From Cheilinus undulatus (lineage: Eukaryota > Chordata > Actinopteri > Labriformes > Labridae): a stretch of DNA of 64,000 bases. Positions within the stretch are counted from its first letter, which is position 1. Each line of letters starts with the position of its first letter. Of this stretch, positions 24,601 through 35,862 are shown piece by piece. Below the pieces are notes generated by a model. The model was not told the DNA's origin. It did no database searches and worked only from the letters and a program-made list of their open reading frames with translations. Location: contig NC_054868.1 of NCBI RefSeq assembly GCF_018320785.1, forward strand, positions 41,857,874 to 41,921,873. Direction: 5' to 3'. The position numbers and the translations under genes are program-made.

Positions 24601-25451
24601 GAAGGTGGTGAATATTTATGCAGAGATTTATTTTGCATTGCATATTTTTAGTTGCAGATATCTGTTTTCACATTGACATTAAAGAGTTTTTTTCTTTTTT
24701 GGTAAAGAATTCCTAATTTTATTGACCATGATTGATTTATAAAATCAATAAAAGGGTAAAACATCCAGGGGGTGAATACTTTTTGTAGGCACTGTAAATG
24801 CCATCAAAATAAATTGATTAAAAAAGTTAAAGTAAAGTAATGTGTAATGTCATTAGTGCAGCAAAACTGATTTGAACAAAATAAACAAAAAAAAAAATCC
24901 TAAAATAAACTTTAAAAATCAATTGTTGTAACTTTTTTCCCACCTTTATGCACAGATATACTCACACATACCATGCATACCATAACGTTAATGTAACACA
25001 TATGCCCCTGTGCTTTTTTCCCTCCAGAACCTCACAGATCAGAGCCTCAGGTTTTGTCAAACAACAGCAGCAGGGAGGAGGAGGATGAAGAGTGTGAAGC
25101 TGGACCTGCTGACGTCCAAAAGTCTTTGCAGGAGTCAGCTGATCAAAATATGGAGGAGGAGGTCAGTGTTTTAGTCAAGCACAGAATATCTTCTGTTAAT
25201 CACAGAGTCTTGAATGCTTTGACTCATTTTTCTTAATCTTTGTATAACCGTTCAGGTGACAACATCCAACAAAATCCAGGAGACCAAAGCTGACCTAAAC
25301 AGTCAAGACGGATATGTTGGTGAGTTGTTTTTTCTCCTGAAAGTTTCTTCAAATTTTGTCCATTATCTGTCATGAAGACTTTTTTCTTTGTTTTCTAGAT
25401 ATCCACAGCATGGATGTGGCCATTGATTTTTCAACAAAAGCGCATCATTGA
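21608..25451 (+). CDS. Tc1 transposase DNA-binding domain fused to duplicated PCM1 C-terminal exons (chimeric gene)
   Basis: Predicted exons: 21608-21932, 22360-22487 (or to 22505), 22595-22708, 22795-22906, 25028-25161, 25256-25319, 25399-25451; 309 residues with the shorter exon 2. The start ATG has A at -3 and G at +4. Residues 1-108 hold a Tc1-type bipartite paired-like domain: first helix-turn-helix (IVQQF, REIAKNLGMSASTVHNII), a basic GQGRKP linker, second helix-turn-helix (DITAWAQKHF, SVNTVRRYIQK). The DDE catalytic half is absent. The exon ends in t|GTAAGT, phase 1. Exon 2 begins in the matching phase and reads SKESLANYGSGEDENE, then DVQTQAS, paralogous to pcm1 exon 24. Later exons match pcm1 exons 22, 23, 24 and 25, and exon 6 has exactly the length (64 nt) and phase of pcm1 exon 25. 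The last exon gives a 17-residue tail ending in a stop. No frameshift or in-frame stop interrupts any exon. Inference: a DNA-binding protein carrying an acidic PCM1-derived tail. A transcribed pseudogene or a non-expressed chance arrangement is the alternative. Confidence 0.68.
21960..22245. mobile_element. Palindromic MITE-like element in intron 1 of the chimeric gene
   Basis: Two arms facing each other form a long imperfect inverted repeat. The left arm, about 21965-22043, contains atgctaactgg and gcgtctgtggttgtcatagtt. The right arm, about 22165-22235, contains actacgacaaccacagacgc and ccagttagcacggt. The loop between is AT-rich and non-coding. Exact ends and target duplication are unclear, so the superfamily is not assigned. 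Confidence 0.6.
23600..24200 (+). pseudogene. Tc1-like transposase remnant
   Basis: About 23910-23965 encodes FQHDNNPEHTKSINEWL, the region around the second catalytic Asp of Tc1 transposases. Downstream, gagggctatgcaccgg and gggcagattttgaacac match the C-terminal part of a fish Tc1 family from memory. Stops and frameshifts are present. It lies in intron 4 of the chimeric gene. Confidence 0.5.
24386..24794. mobile_element. Internally deleted Tc1-like MITE
   Basis: The left end cagtgccttaatgtactcac and right end tactttttgtaggcactg are inverted repeats, each followed outside by the TA target dinucleotide (24384-24385 and 24795-24796). The 409-bp copy has no transposase and lies in intron 4 of the chimeric gene. 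Confidence 0.8.
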
Positions 25452-25564
25452 AAAAGATTGATACTGATAAAGTAAAGTCTCCTCTTTTCAAAAACACTAT
25501 CCTTGCTCTCTTAATCTGTTCTTTATGTATGATTGTTTTTTGTACCTCTGCTTATTTAAGGTGC

Positions 25565-25950
25565 ACAGGCTTGTCAGAATCAGAATCATTTATTGTTATT
25601 GTACAAGATACAACAAAATTGTTTGTAGTTCATTCAGTACACGTGCAGTTCAATTCGGTGCAATTATCATTTATTATTGAAACTGCTCTGGGATATGTGC
25701 TGTTTTTCAGTCTGTTAGTTTTGGTTCATATTGTCCTGAACCGTCTTCCTGAGGGTAGCAGCTGGAACAGGTGATGTGCTGGGTGGGATGAGTCCTTCAG
25801 GGTGCTCAGGGCCTTCCTGTGGCAGCAGGACCTGAACAGCTCCTCTAAGGAGAGGAGAGCACAGCCAGTGATTTTCTGTGCTGTGTTGATGACTCTCTGG
25901 AGGGCTGTCTTCTCCTGAGCAGCGCAGCTGGAAAACCATGTCATGTCATG
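25565..25950 (-). mobile_element. 3' end of an L2/CR1-like LINE
   Basis: On the - strand, about 25944-25726 translates to the C-terminal reverse-transcriptase tail typical of fish L2-like LINEs (ALQRVINTAQKITGC, LEELFRSCCHRKALSTLKD, HPAHHLFQLLPSGRR). The - strand 3' end terminates near 25568-25590 in the ATTCTGATTCTGA-type tail of this group. It is 5'-truncated and starts with a short tcatg microsatellite. It lies inside the presumed 3'UTR of the chimeric gene, in antisense. Confidence 0.78.
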
Positions 25951-25969
25951 TCATGTCTGTCATGTGAAT

Positions 25970-26335
25970 TTGAGACAGCAGACAAAATGTATCACTGTTA
26001 ATGTTAAGGTTAGTGTTTGTAATCTGGGGAGGGCCTGTCTTTTTTATTACAGTTAGATTTTGTTGAATCTGTGGTAATGAAAATGTTCTTCAGATAAGCC
26101 TTAGCCCTGTTCTTGGTTCTGGAATCAATCTGACCTAAGTTGTGTTTTTTTCCAATATTTTGTTTGTCTTTGCCTGGCCTTAATGCTTAATATCTCGTCT
26201 CTGTAATGATATCTTTTTGTATACTGTTTGTTCTGTTGTCTCCATTGGTTATGCTGTAGTTAAAATGTTGGATACAATTATAACTTTTGAAGAATGAAAT
26301 ACTGGACTTTTCAAATATGGTGGTGTGTTGACCTG
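25970..26335 (+). other. Diverged copy of the pcm1 3' untranslated region
   Basis: Blocks such as gtaatctggggaggg, gccttagccctgttcttggt, ctaagttgtgtttttt, tttgcctggccttaatgct and tggtggtgtg recur in the same order as at 19710-20135. The duplication behind the chimeric gene therefore included the end of the parental transcript. Both parental AATAAA hexamers are altered here (gtagttaaaatg and agaatgaaat). Confidence 0.85.
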
Positions 26336-26863
26336 TTTTGTGTGCGAGTGATCTCATGTTGTGAACTGTTTGAGTTTGTTTAATGCTCTTGTGTTGGGCC
26401 TTTCTTCAGACATCTGGCTCATCATTTCTCAAAACTACTCTGTTGAGTGAATTTTATATTTGCACTTTTTAGATGAGATCATTCATGTGTGCACATTCAC
26501 ACTAGGGGGAGGAAAAAGTGACACATGCTGTCAAAACTTAAAATAGATTTTTATTGTTTCACTGATAAAATCCTGTAAAGGCCTATGCATGCTTGTCATA
26601 TCACAAGATGTTTGCATAAACAGTAAGTGCTTTATCGTGGCTTTAATCAGTATTTGCACATATAATTTTAGCAGCGTCAGAACAGACAAAACCTCGCACC
26701 CCCTTAAGATCTTTGGCACCCCCCTGGGGAGTCCCGGACCCCAGGTTGGGAACCAATGATGTACACCACAACTGACATCACTAAGATTTCATCCATGTTT
26801 TATAATCTATGCTTCAACCTTAATTCCTGGTATTAAAATATACCTGTGTCTGGTATCCTTTTA
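26336..26863. other. Intergenic spacer with a hAT-like end fragment
   Basis: About 26700-26755 holds a single hAT-type terminus (ggaccccaggttgggaacca) without a visible partner. The rest shows nothing recognisable. Confidence 0.4.
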
Positions 26864-27364
26864 CACTAAGGTTCTCAACTGGTGAGTCAGGACCCAAAAG
26901 TGAGTTGTGAACTGGTTCCTGAAAAAAAGAAAGTCAGCAAAATATCTTGCATACACGGAAGTCCTAGACTAGATGTATATGTCCATATACATTGTTTTGC
27001 TGGACAAGGAGTAAATTCTGGTTGTTTTCTTCAGCTCTTGCCTTAAGTATCATGTTGCCTTAGATGAAAATATATCCAAGAAAGTTGCTTTTCCTGTGAT
27101 AATTTCATTTTGTTAGAGCTCAAAAATATCCACCAGAATCTAAATTATAAAAAAAAAAAAAAAAAGAAAGAAATTGAATGTGTGCATGCATGTCAACCTA
27201 AAGTTTTGCCTGTCTCCTTGTTCAAGCATATGTTTGTTCCATCCAAGATCAAAACTGCATCATTATTGATTTGATTAATTTTAAAAACGTCAGAAATTTG
27301 GGTTGCAGTTTCAAATAATGGAAGCAGTGTTGGGTCCTATGGCTTGACCAGTTGAGAACCACTG
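26864..27364. mobile_element. hAT-like MITE
   Basis: The ends cactaaggttctcaactgg and ccagttgagaaccactg are inverted repeats, each followed inward by a tcaggaccca/tgggtcct match. The short string ctttta occurs on both sides (target duplication imperfect). It is about 500 bp and non-coding, between the chimeric gene and asah1. Confidence 0.72.
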
Positions 27365-27715
27365 CTTTTACTCCACTTGCCATTAAACTCGCACCACTTA
27401 TGCAAAAGTATTAAAAATGTTCTTTTCTTAGGTCTACTTTTGCTATCATAGGTTGAAAATTAACTGCCCTTTCTCCACAATTATCTGTTTTTTCCTCATT
27501 GCATTGCTAAAGCTGGACTTGTATAAAAGATAAACATTCATAGCTTTGTAATTATGTTACAAAGTGACAGAACGTTCACCCAGTCATTCTTCAAGTTTTT
27601 TTCAAAGCCTCTGCCTTTTCTCAAACGTTTCCTATCGAAGCTTTCCCATGTCAGGTTATAACATGCTTGCATGGAAAAAAAATCACATTACAAGAACCTC
27701 AAATTTGGGAATCCT

Positions 27716-28333
27716 TTTATTAAACATCTATTATACATAAAACAAATCAACTAGGAGGTACATTGGTCAGTATCAGAGTGTGAAATGATCAGTTTTACCC
27801 TCTAACTTGACTGTTGTCAGCAGCTTAATTAGGGTTATATAAACATCTACTCTCAGGCTGGGTCACAGTGAGGAGGCACAAAATGGTGAGTGTGGTCTGG
27901 CTTGGCAAAATTTGACATGAAGATGGAGAAATATTTTACATTTGTCTAGTTAAACACCTATACGCAGACATTTCCCTTGGCCCACACTAAGATCCACTGT
28001 AGGACTCATCCTGCAGATTAAACATCCTCATGGTTGACAGTAAACATCACAGAAGGAAAACCCAAGTTTGATTCACCTTTGTACAAAATTCCCTCAGAAT
28101 AGAAAAACCTAGGATTTAGTATTTTTATCAAAGCTTTAAGCAGACCTGAATTGTCAGAAAAACAAACACGTTAACAACGCCACACTTTGGTTTAGGTGAT
28201 TGGCAACAGTGCAAACACTGAAAAAGGAACAAACTTTAAAAGTTTTGCTCCAACATCAGCCGAGGTTGTCCCAGTTACAGGCTTTCCATGCAGGTAAGCA
28301 TTTACAGACTGATCTGGGTTCAAGGTTGAGGCA
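27716..28333 (-). terminator. asah1 3' untranslated region and poly(A) signal
   Basis: The stretch after the asah1 stop is non-coding on the - strand. An AATAAA hexamer on the - strand is at 27716-27721 (read as tttatt on +). This gives a 3'UTR of about 0.6 kb. No other gene is visible between here and the pcm1-derived sequence. Confidence 0.55.
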
Positions 28334-31300
28334 TTACCAGGGCATGCATGGGTTTGGACAGTCACGGATGTATGACTCCAGATTTCCCTCAGACACTTGC
28401 ATCAGGGTTGTGTATGTAGTCAACTGTAAAACACCAAAAAGTTTTTTTTTTCCACTGAACTTATTTGACTTTAATCAACAAATGCAAACACTGTTAGCAT
28501 ACTCACCTTGTTTAGCACTGGTTTAGTTGATAGCACATCGTACATGGTCTTTAGAGAGATGTTCTAGAAAAAAGATCAATGATGTTTTACCACTTTGATA
28601 AAACAGGAACATAAAGTGTCAGAGCTGAACTTCAGACCTTAAACCACATGACTGACATGACCCAGCTTTTACTTCTCCTTAAAAACACTCATATCCTTTT
28701 ATCAGAAAGTGTCGAGTCATGGTGAGTGACTCACTGTCTGTGTGGTCTGGTCCATGCACTTCATGGCCGGGGTTCTGCGATCGTCCAGGAAGAATGGGTC
28801 CTTCCAGTGATCGTAGTTTGTCTCCAGGACGTACCACCGGCCAAGCTTCAAGTCAATCCTGAAACAAAGAAATTAAATTTAAAGTCTCATCATGTGATGT
28901 GTGGATAAGTTGAGCCACTCACTGGTGAAAGTGAATTAAATCAGGTGATCTGAAACCAAAGCTGTCATTGGTTTTTAGGTTTTTTTAATGTGTTTTTTAA
29001 AGATAGACACCTGATGAGCAAAGCTGTGTCATGAAGACTCTTTCACATCTACCTACATTAAAAAAACATTATGAAAGTGCTGCTTTCTCTACAAATCAAA
29101 CTTAAACAAAATATAGCACTGTGCAGAACTTTAAGGCACGTTTGGCTAAAAAGCTGATGCCAAGTAAGGTGTAGATGTGGCGAGTAATGCCGACCTTACA
29201 CCAGACGACTTTGCTAAAACTAGTAAAAGACTAACATCAGAGACCCTCTCACATCTAAAGACAATTTGTTGGCAAATGGTGGAGTTTTTAGTGTCAGACT
29301 AAGATTTTGCAAAGACTGTCGGTCACTAATTACAAGACTACAATACGATTCCTTTTGAGATTATTTCCCATCATGCATCTGGTGGAAATTCACAACAACA
29401 ATTTTGGAGCAGAGAACAAGATGTAGAAGGAGATAGAGATCACATGATATCCCTTATAATCAGATGTTTTAAAGTCATTTACATCAAGTAGAAATTAAAG
29501 TAAAACACCAAAGCAACTTTACATGTTGCTTTTACTTTGAAAATCCCAGTGGAGGTTTACCGTTCCTGTCATGTCAGCCTGGAATGAGTTGACAAACAAG
29601 GTACACAAACACACAGGTGCAGAGATCTGACTGCAGCTCTGAGCAGAAAAGGTTTTCAATCTCTTTAGTTCTAAACGGACATTCAGCAGCTCTAGACTGA
29701 TCTATGCTCACGTTCATGATTTGACGATATGTCAATCACATGGCAGCAACCAATATATTTAGGTATCTTTAAACACGGCCAATATGATGTGCTGAAGTTG
29801 AAACCAAGCATCAGACTGTGAAAGATGTGTGATTTCCAATATATCTTCAGTAACCAAATAGCAGCATACAAAAAATGTACCCAATGCTACATAGTTAGTT
29901 TGAGCAGCTCCAACAGTGACAAACAAATCAATGTTTTACTGTGTTTATTTACAAAGGACTACTTGCAAAGCAGTGATTAAGTTGTGAATATATGGCCACA
30001 GAAATCTCTGAAATCAAAATGGCAAACATACTGTTTAGTTGGCATTGAAAGCTGTAAAAAAGTGCAGAAAAAGTCAGAATACTTACTCCAAGACATCCAG
30101 ACTGAGCAGTCTGGACCGAGTGATGATGCAGCCTTGGCCTGTGCTGTTTCCTCCGAGGATGAAGTAAGCCGGAGCCAGCAGCTTGGTCTGAGCCAGACGA
30201 TTTTTGGCTTCCTCGTAGCTGGATACAAGGAGAGAGTCATTGTTTGGACTGTACAACTGCGGTTTAAAACCCAGAGGAAGCACTCCGTTTTAATGCACCA
30301 CGAATCTGAATCAAAATTTAATCAAGCAGAACAAATAAATCTGCTTCAACACTGTTCTTTAAACTCTTGGACTAAAACTTGACTGTTTACCATGCCTTAT
30401 ATCAAATTGAAATTACTTGTTTCATTTAGATTTAGCCTATTTCTTCTAGCTTCTATTTTTTTAATCCTGTTTGCCTGTTTAGCCATGATGGTGTTTCTCG
30501 TCTTTTCTCAGTATGGTTGTATGTCTCATGTTAAGCATTATAATTGCTTAATTTTTAAAAAGCAATCTACTTATACTTGCTTTGAAAGCAATTGCACCAT
30601 GTTATTTTGAAAATTTAGAGTGGAGCTTTCACTATTCTACTTTTATTTAATACTTGAAGATAACTTGAGTCACCCTATTCCTTAAAGCCCAGTTGAAAAC
30701 CCAGATTCATACATACATCACAATGAGATGAAACTTATAACTGCTTGCAACAAGATCTTCTCGCTGCTGTCAATCAAGAAGACAATGTATCATTTCCATA
30801 GCAACAACTCTAGGCCCCTCATCTCAAATAAAGGGCACTCTTAATGCGTCAGCATACCAAGACATTTTGGACAATGCTATGCTTCCAACTTTGTGACAAC
30901 AGTTTGGGGAAGGCCCCTTTTCTATTCCTGCATGACTGTGTCCCAGTGCACAAAGCAGGGACAATAAAGACATGGTTTTGTGGGTCAGAGCCCTGACCCT
31001 TAACCCCATCGAGCACCTTTAAGACGAACTGGAATAAAGATTGTGAGCCAGGCCTTCTCATGCAACATCAGTGCCTGACCTCATAAATGCTCTACAGAAT
31101 GAACGGGCACAAATTCCTGAAGAAACACTCAAAAATCTTGTGCAAAGCCTTACAAGAAGAGTGAAGGTTGCTAAAGCTGCAAAAGGGGACCAAATCCATA
31201 TTACAGTAAATGTATTTGAATACAATGTCATGCAGACAAATAAGAGTGTTACTGACTATATAAAAAATAGTGCATCATATCATCATCCAGCCTGTGCTGC

Positions 31301-34300
31301 TTTTATGTGAACCTATATGATTGCTGCTTTAACATGAGGCAGAATAATACAGAGTACTGATTACAAAAACAGTACTCTGGAGCAACACCAGTGGACGAAA
31401 CTCCTAAAAGTAATTTCCAGTTTTAAGAAGGAATACCTGTTTGCCTTTTCTAGGACAGAGCGAGTGAGGAAGCTCATCCACATCCCATCTCTGTTTCCAA
31501 AGATCCACTCTAGAATTCCTGAAAGTGAAAAATCAGGGTGATGAAAACTAGTTAAAAACAGACCTTTCTGTATCTCTTAAGTGCAAAGTAAAACAGCTCG
31601 TCACTCACCGATGTATCCACCATCGAGGCTGAAGCGCTCGTTCATGGTCAGAGTGAAAACGTGCTGTGATGAAAATAAAATTCTTTCAGTAACAACCTAA
31701 TTTGAACTCACAAATCTGTTGCAATCATTACACTACTATATTACGTATGCCTGTATATGTTACCTTAATGGTTAAACTTTGCTTTTGTTCATAAAGAGCA
31801 GAGTTATCTGGAGTACATCCAAAAATTAGCATGGAGTCTCCGTGCCTCAGCAGCCATCCCTAATGTGCTTAGCTTGGTGAATCTTCAGTTAAATAACTTT
31901 AAATGACTTACAGGCTTGATGCCAGTCAGCATGCCGACATATCCTGCAAAGTTAGTCGATTTGAAGACCGTCTGGTTATTTCTCTTGAAGTCGAGGTTGA
32001 CCACCAGAGGCTTCAGCTTCTCACTAATGATCCATGACTTGTTTTTCACATCCCAGCTGTGAAGGAGAAAATGTTTTTCTCATGAAAAGTTACTTTACAT
32101 GATCTGAGTCACAGACAGGTGATTTTTAAGACAGGTGATTTTTAGTGATTCTTACCCCATAAACAGGCCAAAGTCAAGATTTCTGCCATGAATGAGGTTA
32201 CCTATTAAAGAGGAGACATGCTTCAGTGCCATTCTAATTATTTTAGGTTAATTCATATATTTGATTTAGGACTATGACTTACCCTTACTGTCTTCTGCAA
32301 CAATCGATGTGCAAACTGTGAATACCTCATAGAAGATGTTGAACAAGACGATTTCACCTGGATAACAAAAATCAAGGAAAACAAGTTTTTAAAAATGTGC
32401 AGAGGTGCATTCAGATTTTTAAATTTCTTACTTGAGTTGAGTTTTTTTTCACCTAGAGGAATCCCTGAAACTTCTGCAATTCCTTTCATTTCTTCACCAA
32501 AAGGTTCTGGGAGTGTAACTGCCATCAAAGGCTGCAAAATATTGCAAAGAAAATTTAATAGTAAAGCCCTTTGTGACGGTAAAATGTGTCCAACATTTTA
32601 AAGAAAACCTGATGCAGAGAGAATGAAATTACACTTACTAGTGTGATGTCCACCAGCTCTATCAACCTGCCACTGGGCACAAAGTCATCCGCCAAGTCTT
32701 TAATGGCCTGCACCATGCTAACCAGCTGAAGAGAGAGAGATTATGTGTTTAAAGGGGAATTTAGTGTAAGAAGTTTTAAATATTTCAGTGTTCTTACTTC
32801 TGTTTTCTTGTCAGAAATGACAGCTGCCCATCTCTTACTGGGCGGCAGGTCCAGGTCCACAGTGTACCAGCTGACACCTCCTCTGAACCTGAACAGAAGA
32901 TAAACTGTTAAACTCCTGAGGCAAAACATTATAAATGTTGACATCTAACAATCTGACACGATTCTATTATTCAATCTAATGTTGTAAAAAACTAAAGATT
33001 TATTTATTTTTTTGTGGATCAATTTCCCAAAATTAGTCATGCATCAGAACAACCTCTTCATTGTCTTTAAAGGAATCAAACCAGGATCTATTAATGTTAT
33101 TAGATGTTAATGTTACCATCTCTACTATACAGTCAATTCAGAAAGTATTCACACTCCCTCCAATTATTAATCTTTTTTTACATTGTAGCCTGATGCTATA
33201 GTCAAAAAACTACATTTTTATTCTCAATAATCTAAGCTCAATACCCTATCATGACAAAGAGAAAACTGAATTCTAAAAATGTTTGCAATTTTTTTAGAAT
33301 GAGAAATAGAAATATCACCTTTACATAAGCATTCAGAACCTTTGCAAAAACACTTGAAATTTAGCTCAGATTCCACTTGTTTCTCTTGATCGTTGCTGGG
33401 ATGTTTCTACACCTTGATTTGATTCCACCTGTGGTAGATTAAATTAATTGGATGTGACTTGGAGAGGCACATGCCTCTCTATAGAACGGATGAGCTTTCA
33501 TGTGATTTGCATCCCAGATCGGTGGAGGGCTGCAGTGATGGTTGTCCTTTTGGAACTTCGTCCCATCGCCACAGAGGTTCTCTGGAGCTCAGTCAGGTTC
33601 TTGGTCACCTCTCCTCCTAGGGCCCTTCTGTGTTGTGTCGAAATTCTTCCATTTAACAACTGTGGAGGCCATTGTGCTCTTGGGAACCTTCAGTGCAACA
33701 GATGTTTTTGTAGGAGATCTGTGCCTTGTATCAATCTTGTCTCTGAGCTCTGCAGACAGTTCCTCTGGCTTGGTTTTTGCTCTGATATACATCATCAGCT
33801 GTGAGGTCCTCTATAGAGAGGTGTGTGTGCCTTTCCAAATCATATCCAGTTGATTTAATTTACCACAAGTCAACTCCATTTAAAATGTAGAAACCTCTCA
33901 GCAAAGAACGAGAGAAATGGGAATCACCAGAGCTGTATCATGTGTTTTTGCAAAGGGTCTGAATACTTATGTAGATGTGACATTTCAGGGTTTTTAAAAT
34001 TATAGATACATTACATACATACATACATAACTGGCTCAAGGGCTTCTTAGACTTGCTGTCAATGGAGAGTGTGGCCTTAACTCTCAGTGGTACTGGTAAA
34101 CTAGATGCATTGTGGACTATTATCAGAGGAAATGACATAATGGAATAATAATCTGATTGTTCCCAAATTATGCAAGTATACTTGTGTATGTAAGAGAGTG
34201 ATAATGATGATGATGATGATCTGTACCAGTGTTTGACAACCCCTCCTTCCCCTTTTTGTGGTTGGATGTCATGTGATTTGTTTATGTCATTATTTTGCTT

Positions 34301-35862
34301 TCTATTCCAAAAATAAAGAAATAGAAAAAAAAAATCTAAATTTCAAATTATAATCGTTGCCACTGAGAGCAACGATAAAACCAACAGGCAATTTGATGAT
34401 AGCGCCATCATATTTTTAAAAATAATTTATCGACGATCTCCAGACTAAGCAGCTAACTGAAACATTAAAGCAGTCAACAGTATACTAACAGAGAAATGAA
34501 GCCCTGTTTCATTTCCTCAATATAGTGTCAGTGTCATCACACAGGCGCTTATGAAAGTGTGTTGCTTTCAAGTGCAGTTGGACATATCAGACTGGATATA
34601 ATACAATGATAAACTGGTGTAAGTAGGCAATCATTTTACAAAATAAAACAAAAAGATGCCCACAAATGTGAAAAAGAATCAAGAAAATATTTCAAAAACA
34701 AACTAAAATGTGTCTCTCATGTAATGACAAAAGAACCGCTGATTTTTTGTTCACAGAAATGAAACATGAGACTACAAATAATCCCTGATTGAAGTGTTCT
34801 CTATTTTAGATCACATTTCTGCACATTTTTATCACTGTAAGTAAGAGATACACCTATATACATTAACCAATATGGGTCAAACTCCGACAGCTCTTTTTCT
34901 ATGAATCCTGACTGCTTAGTAAACATACACACCTTCAACTTACATGCCCCTATTTAAGCCTTATGTTGCAGCAATGCTGGCCTGAAGTCCACAGTGCTTA
35001 GACTGTTAATCATTACTGGTTTAAACTGAACTAAGTACTGATTTTTTAGATTCATTTTTTGTTATATAGCATGTATTTCCTCATGAGCCAAAGCTGCTGT
35101 CTTCTATTCTCTTCCTTACAGGAGTGGGAAGGAAAAAAGTCTAACATTTTAATGTTTGACCAGCTTGAACCATTTAATTGCACCACTGACTATTAAATCC
35201 ACAACATATTAATTCAACAATGATAAAATGGTCAACATCTTGTGGATTTAGATTTGGTTCAGCACTTAAGAATCAGCAAAACCTAAATAAGTCAGAATTA
35301 CTGCGATAGTAAATCTGAAGTAGCAAAGCAGAGTTTTAATGATATAGAAAGTGAAAAGTTAAATATAATTTATTGAATGCCCAAATGTTCATTCAAATTA
35401 AGTTCATGAAACCTAAACAAACATTTTGTCTTTCTTCACCAAGGTCTTCATGGTACTTGATTTAACGACCATGCCCTTTAAATTTTCGCCCTAGTTTGGT
35501 TTTTCTACCTGTAAATGTTGTGAATTTGGATATTTACGAGGTGAGTGAAGGTGACACAGTTCAGTTACAAAGCACATACGTTACCAAACAAGTTAGCTGA
35601 CAACAAAGACACCAGTAATCGCCTAATGTTACTTACGTGGGACCCTTTGGCGGGTACATCTCAGCCCTGCAGTCTTCTGTATACTGTAAATAAGAAGGTA
35701 AAATAGATGATTCTATGACTTTAGTGCCGAAACACGAATTCTTCTAAAATAACGTGTGAAACAGCAGGATAACTACTCAAAGATGTCACTCACCGGCGGT
35801 ACAAACTGTGTCGATGCTAAGGAAAATAATGCCGCTAAAGTTAAGAAAACACAGTGGCCCAT
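28334..35862 (-). CDS. asah1: Acid ceramidase (complete, 14 exons)
   Basis: Acid ceramidase is a lysosomal amidase that splits ceramide into sphingosine and a fatty acid. Exons from 5' to 3' (- strand): 35794-35862, 35637-35683, 32798-32888, 32639-32725, 32453-32531, 32283-32357, 32156-32201, 31912-32056, 31609-31663, 31437-31518, 30087-30218, 28735-28858, 28507-28563, 28334-28423. Phases join to 392 residues (human 395). Residues 1-18 or so are a signal peptide ([13 protein letters not shown]). The nucleophile is Cys140 in [12 protein letters not shown], where the precursor self-cleaves into alpha and beta chains. [41 protein letters not shown] and [11 protein letters not shown] match family core motifs, and N-glycosylation sequons NKS, NQT and NST are present. 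The protein ends in DCPNPCMPW. The paralogue (asah1a or asah1b) is not resolved. Confidence 0.97.
28859..30086. other. asah1 intron 11 with faint repeats
   Basis: About 29105-29190 (gcactgtgcagaactttaag) resembles a stretch at 52640-52760, so both are probably copies of one interspersed repeat. About 29190-29420 has a TIR-like cagacgactttgc phrase. Class not assigned. Confidence 0.35.
30690..31290 (+). pseudogene. Tc1-like transposase C-terminal remnant in asah1 intron
   Basis: On the + strand the order is: a piece around ctgtgtcccagtgcacaaagc (HDCVPVHKA-like), a proline/asparagine region around 31000 (LNPIEHL-like), then [11 protein letters not shown] and [17 protein letters not shown]. These are the last third of a Tc1-family transposase, frame-broken. 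It is antisense to asah1. Confidence 0.65.
33130..33995 (-). mobile_element. Degraded Tc1-like element in asah1 intron 2
   Basis: The left end follows a TA and reads cagtcaattcagaaagtat. The right end (gggtctgaatacttatgtag) is eroded. On the - strand, 33795-33589 encodes the first helix-turn-helix half of a transposase ([29 protein letters not shown]). The catalytic half is absent. The remaining intron sequence to 35636 shows no assigned repeat. Confidence 0.7.

Noticed and set aside
28200-28526. 108-codon open frame on the + strand
   Set aside because: It is antisense to asah1 exons 13 and 14, which have clear homology and splice sites.
33448-33853. Open frames of 118 and 103 codons on the + strand
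   Set aside because: They are antisense to the Tc1 helix-turn-helix remnant on the - strand.
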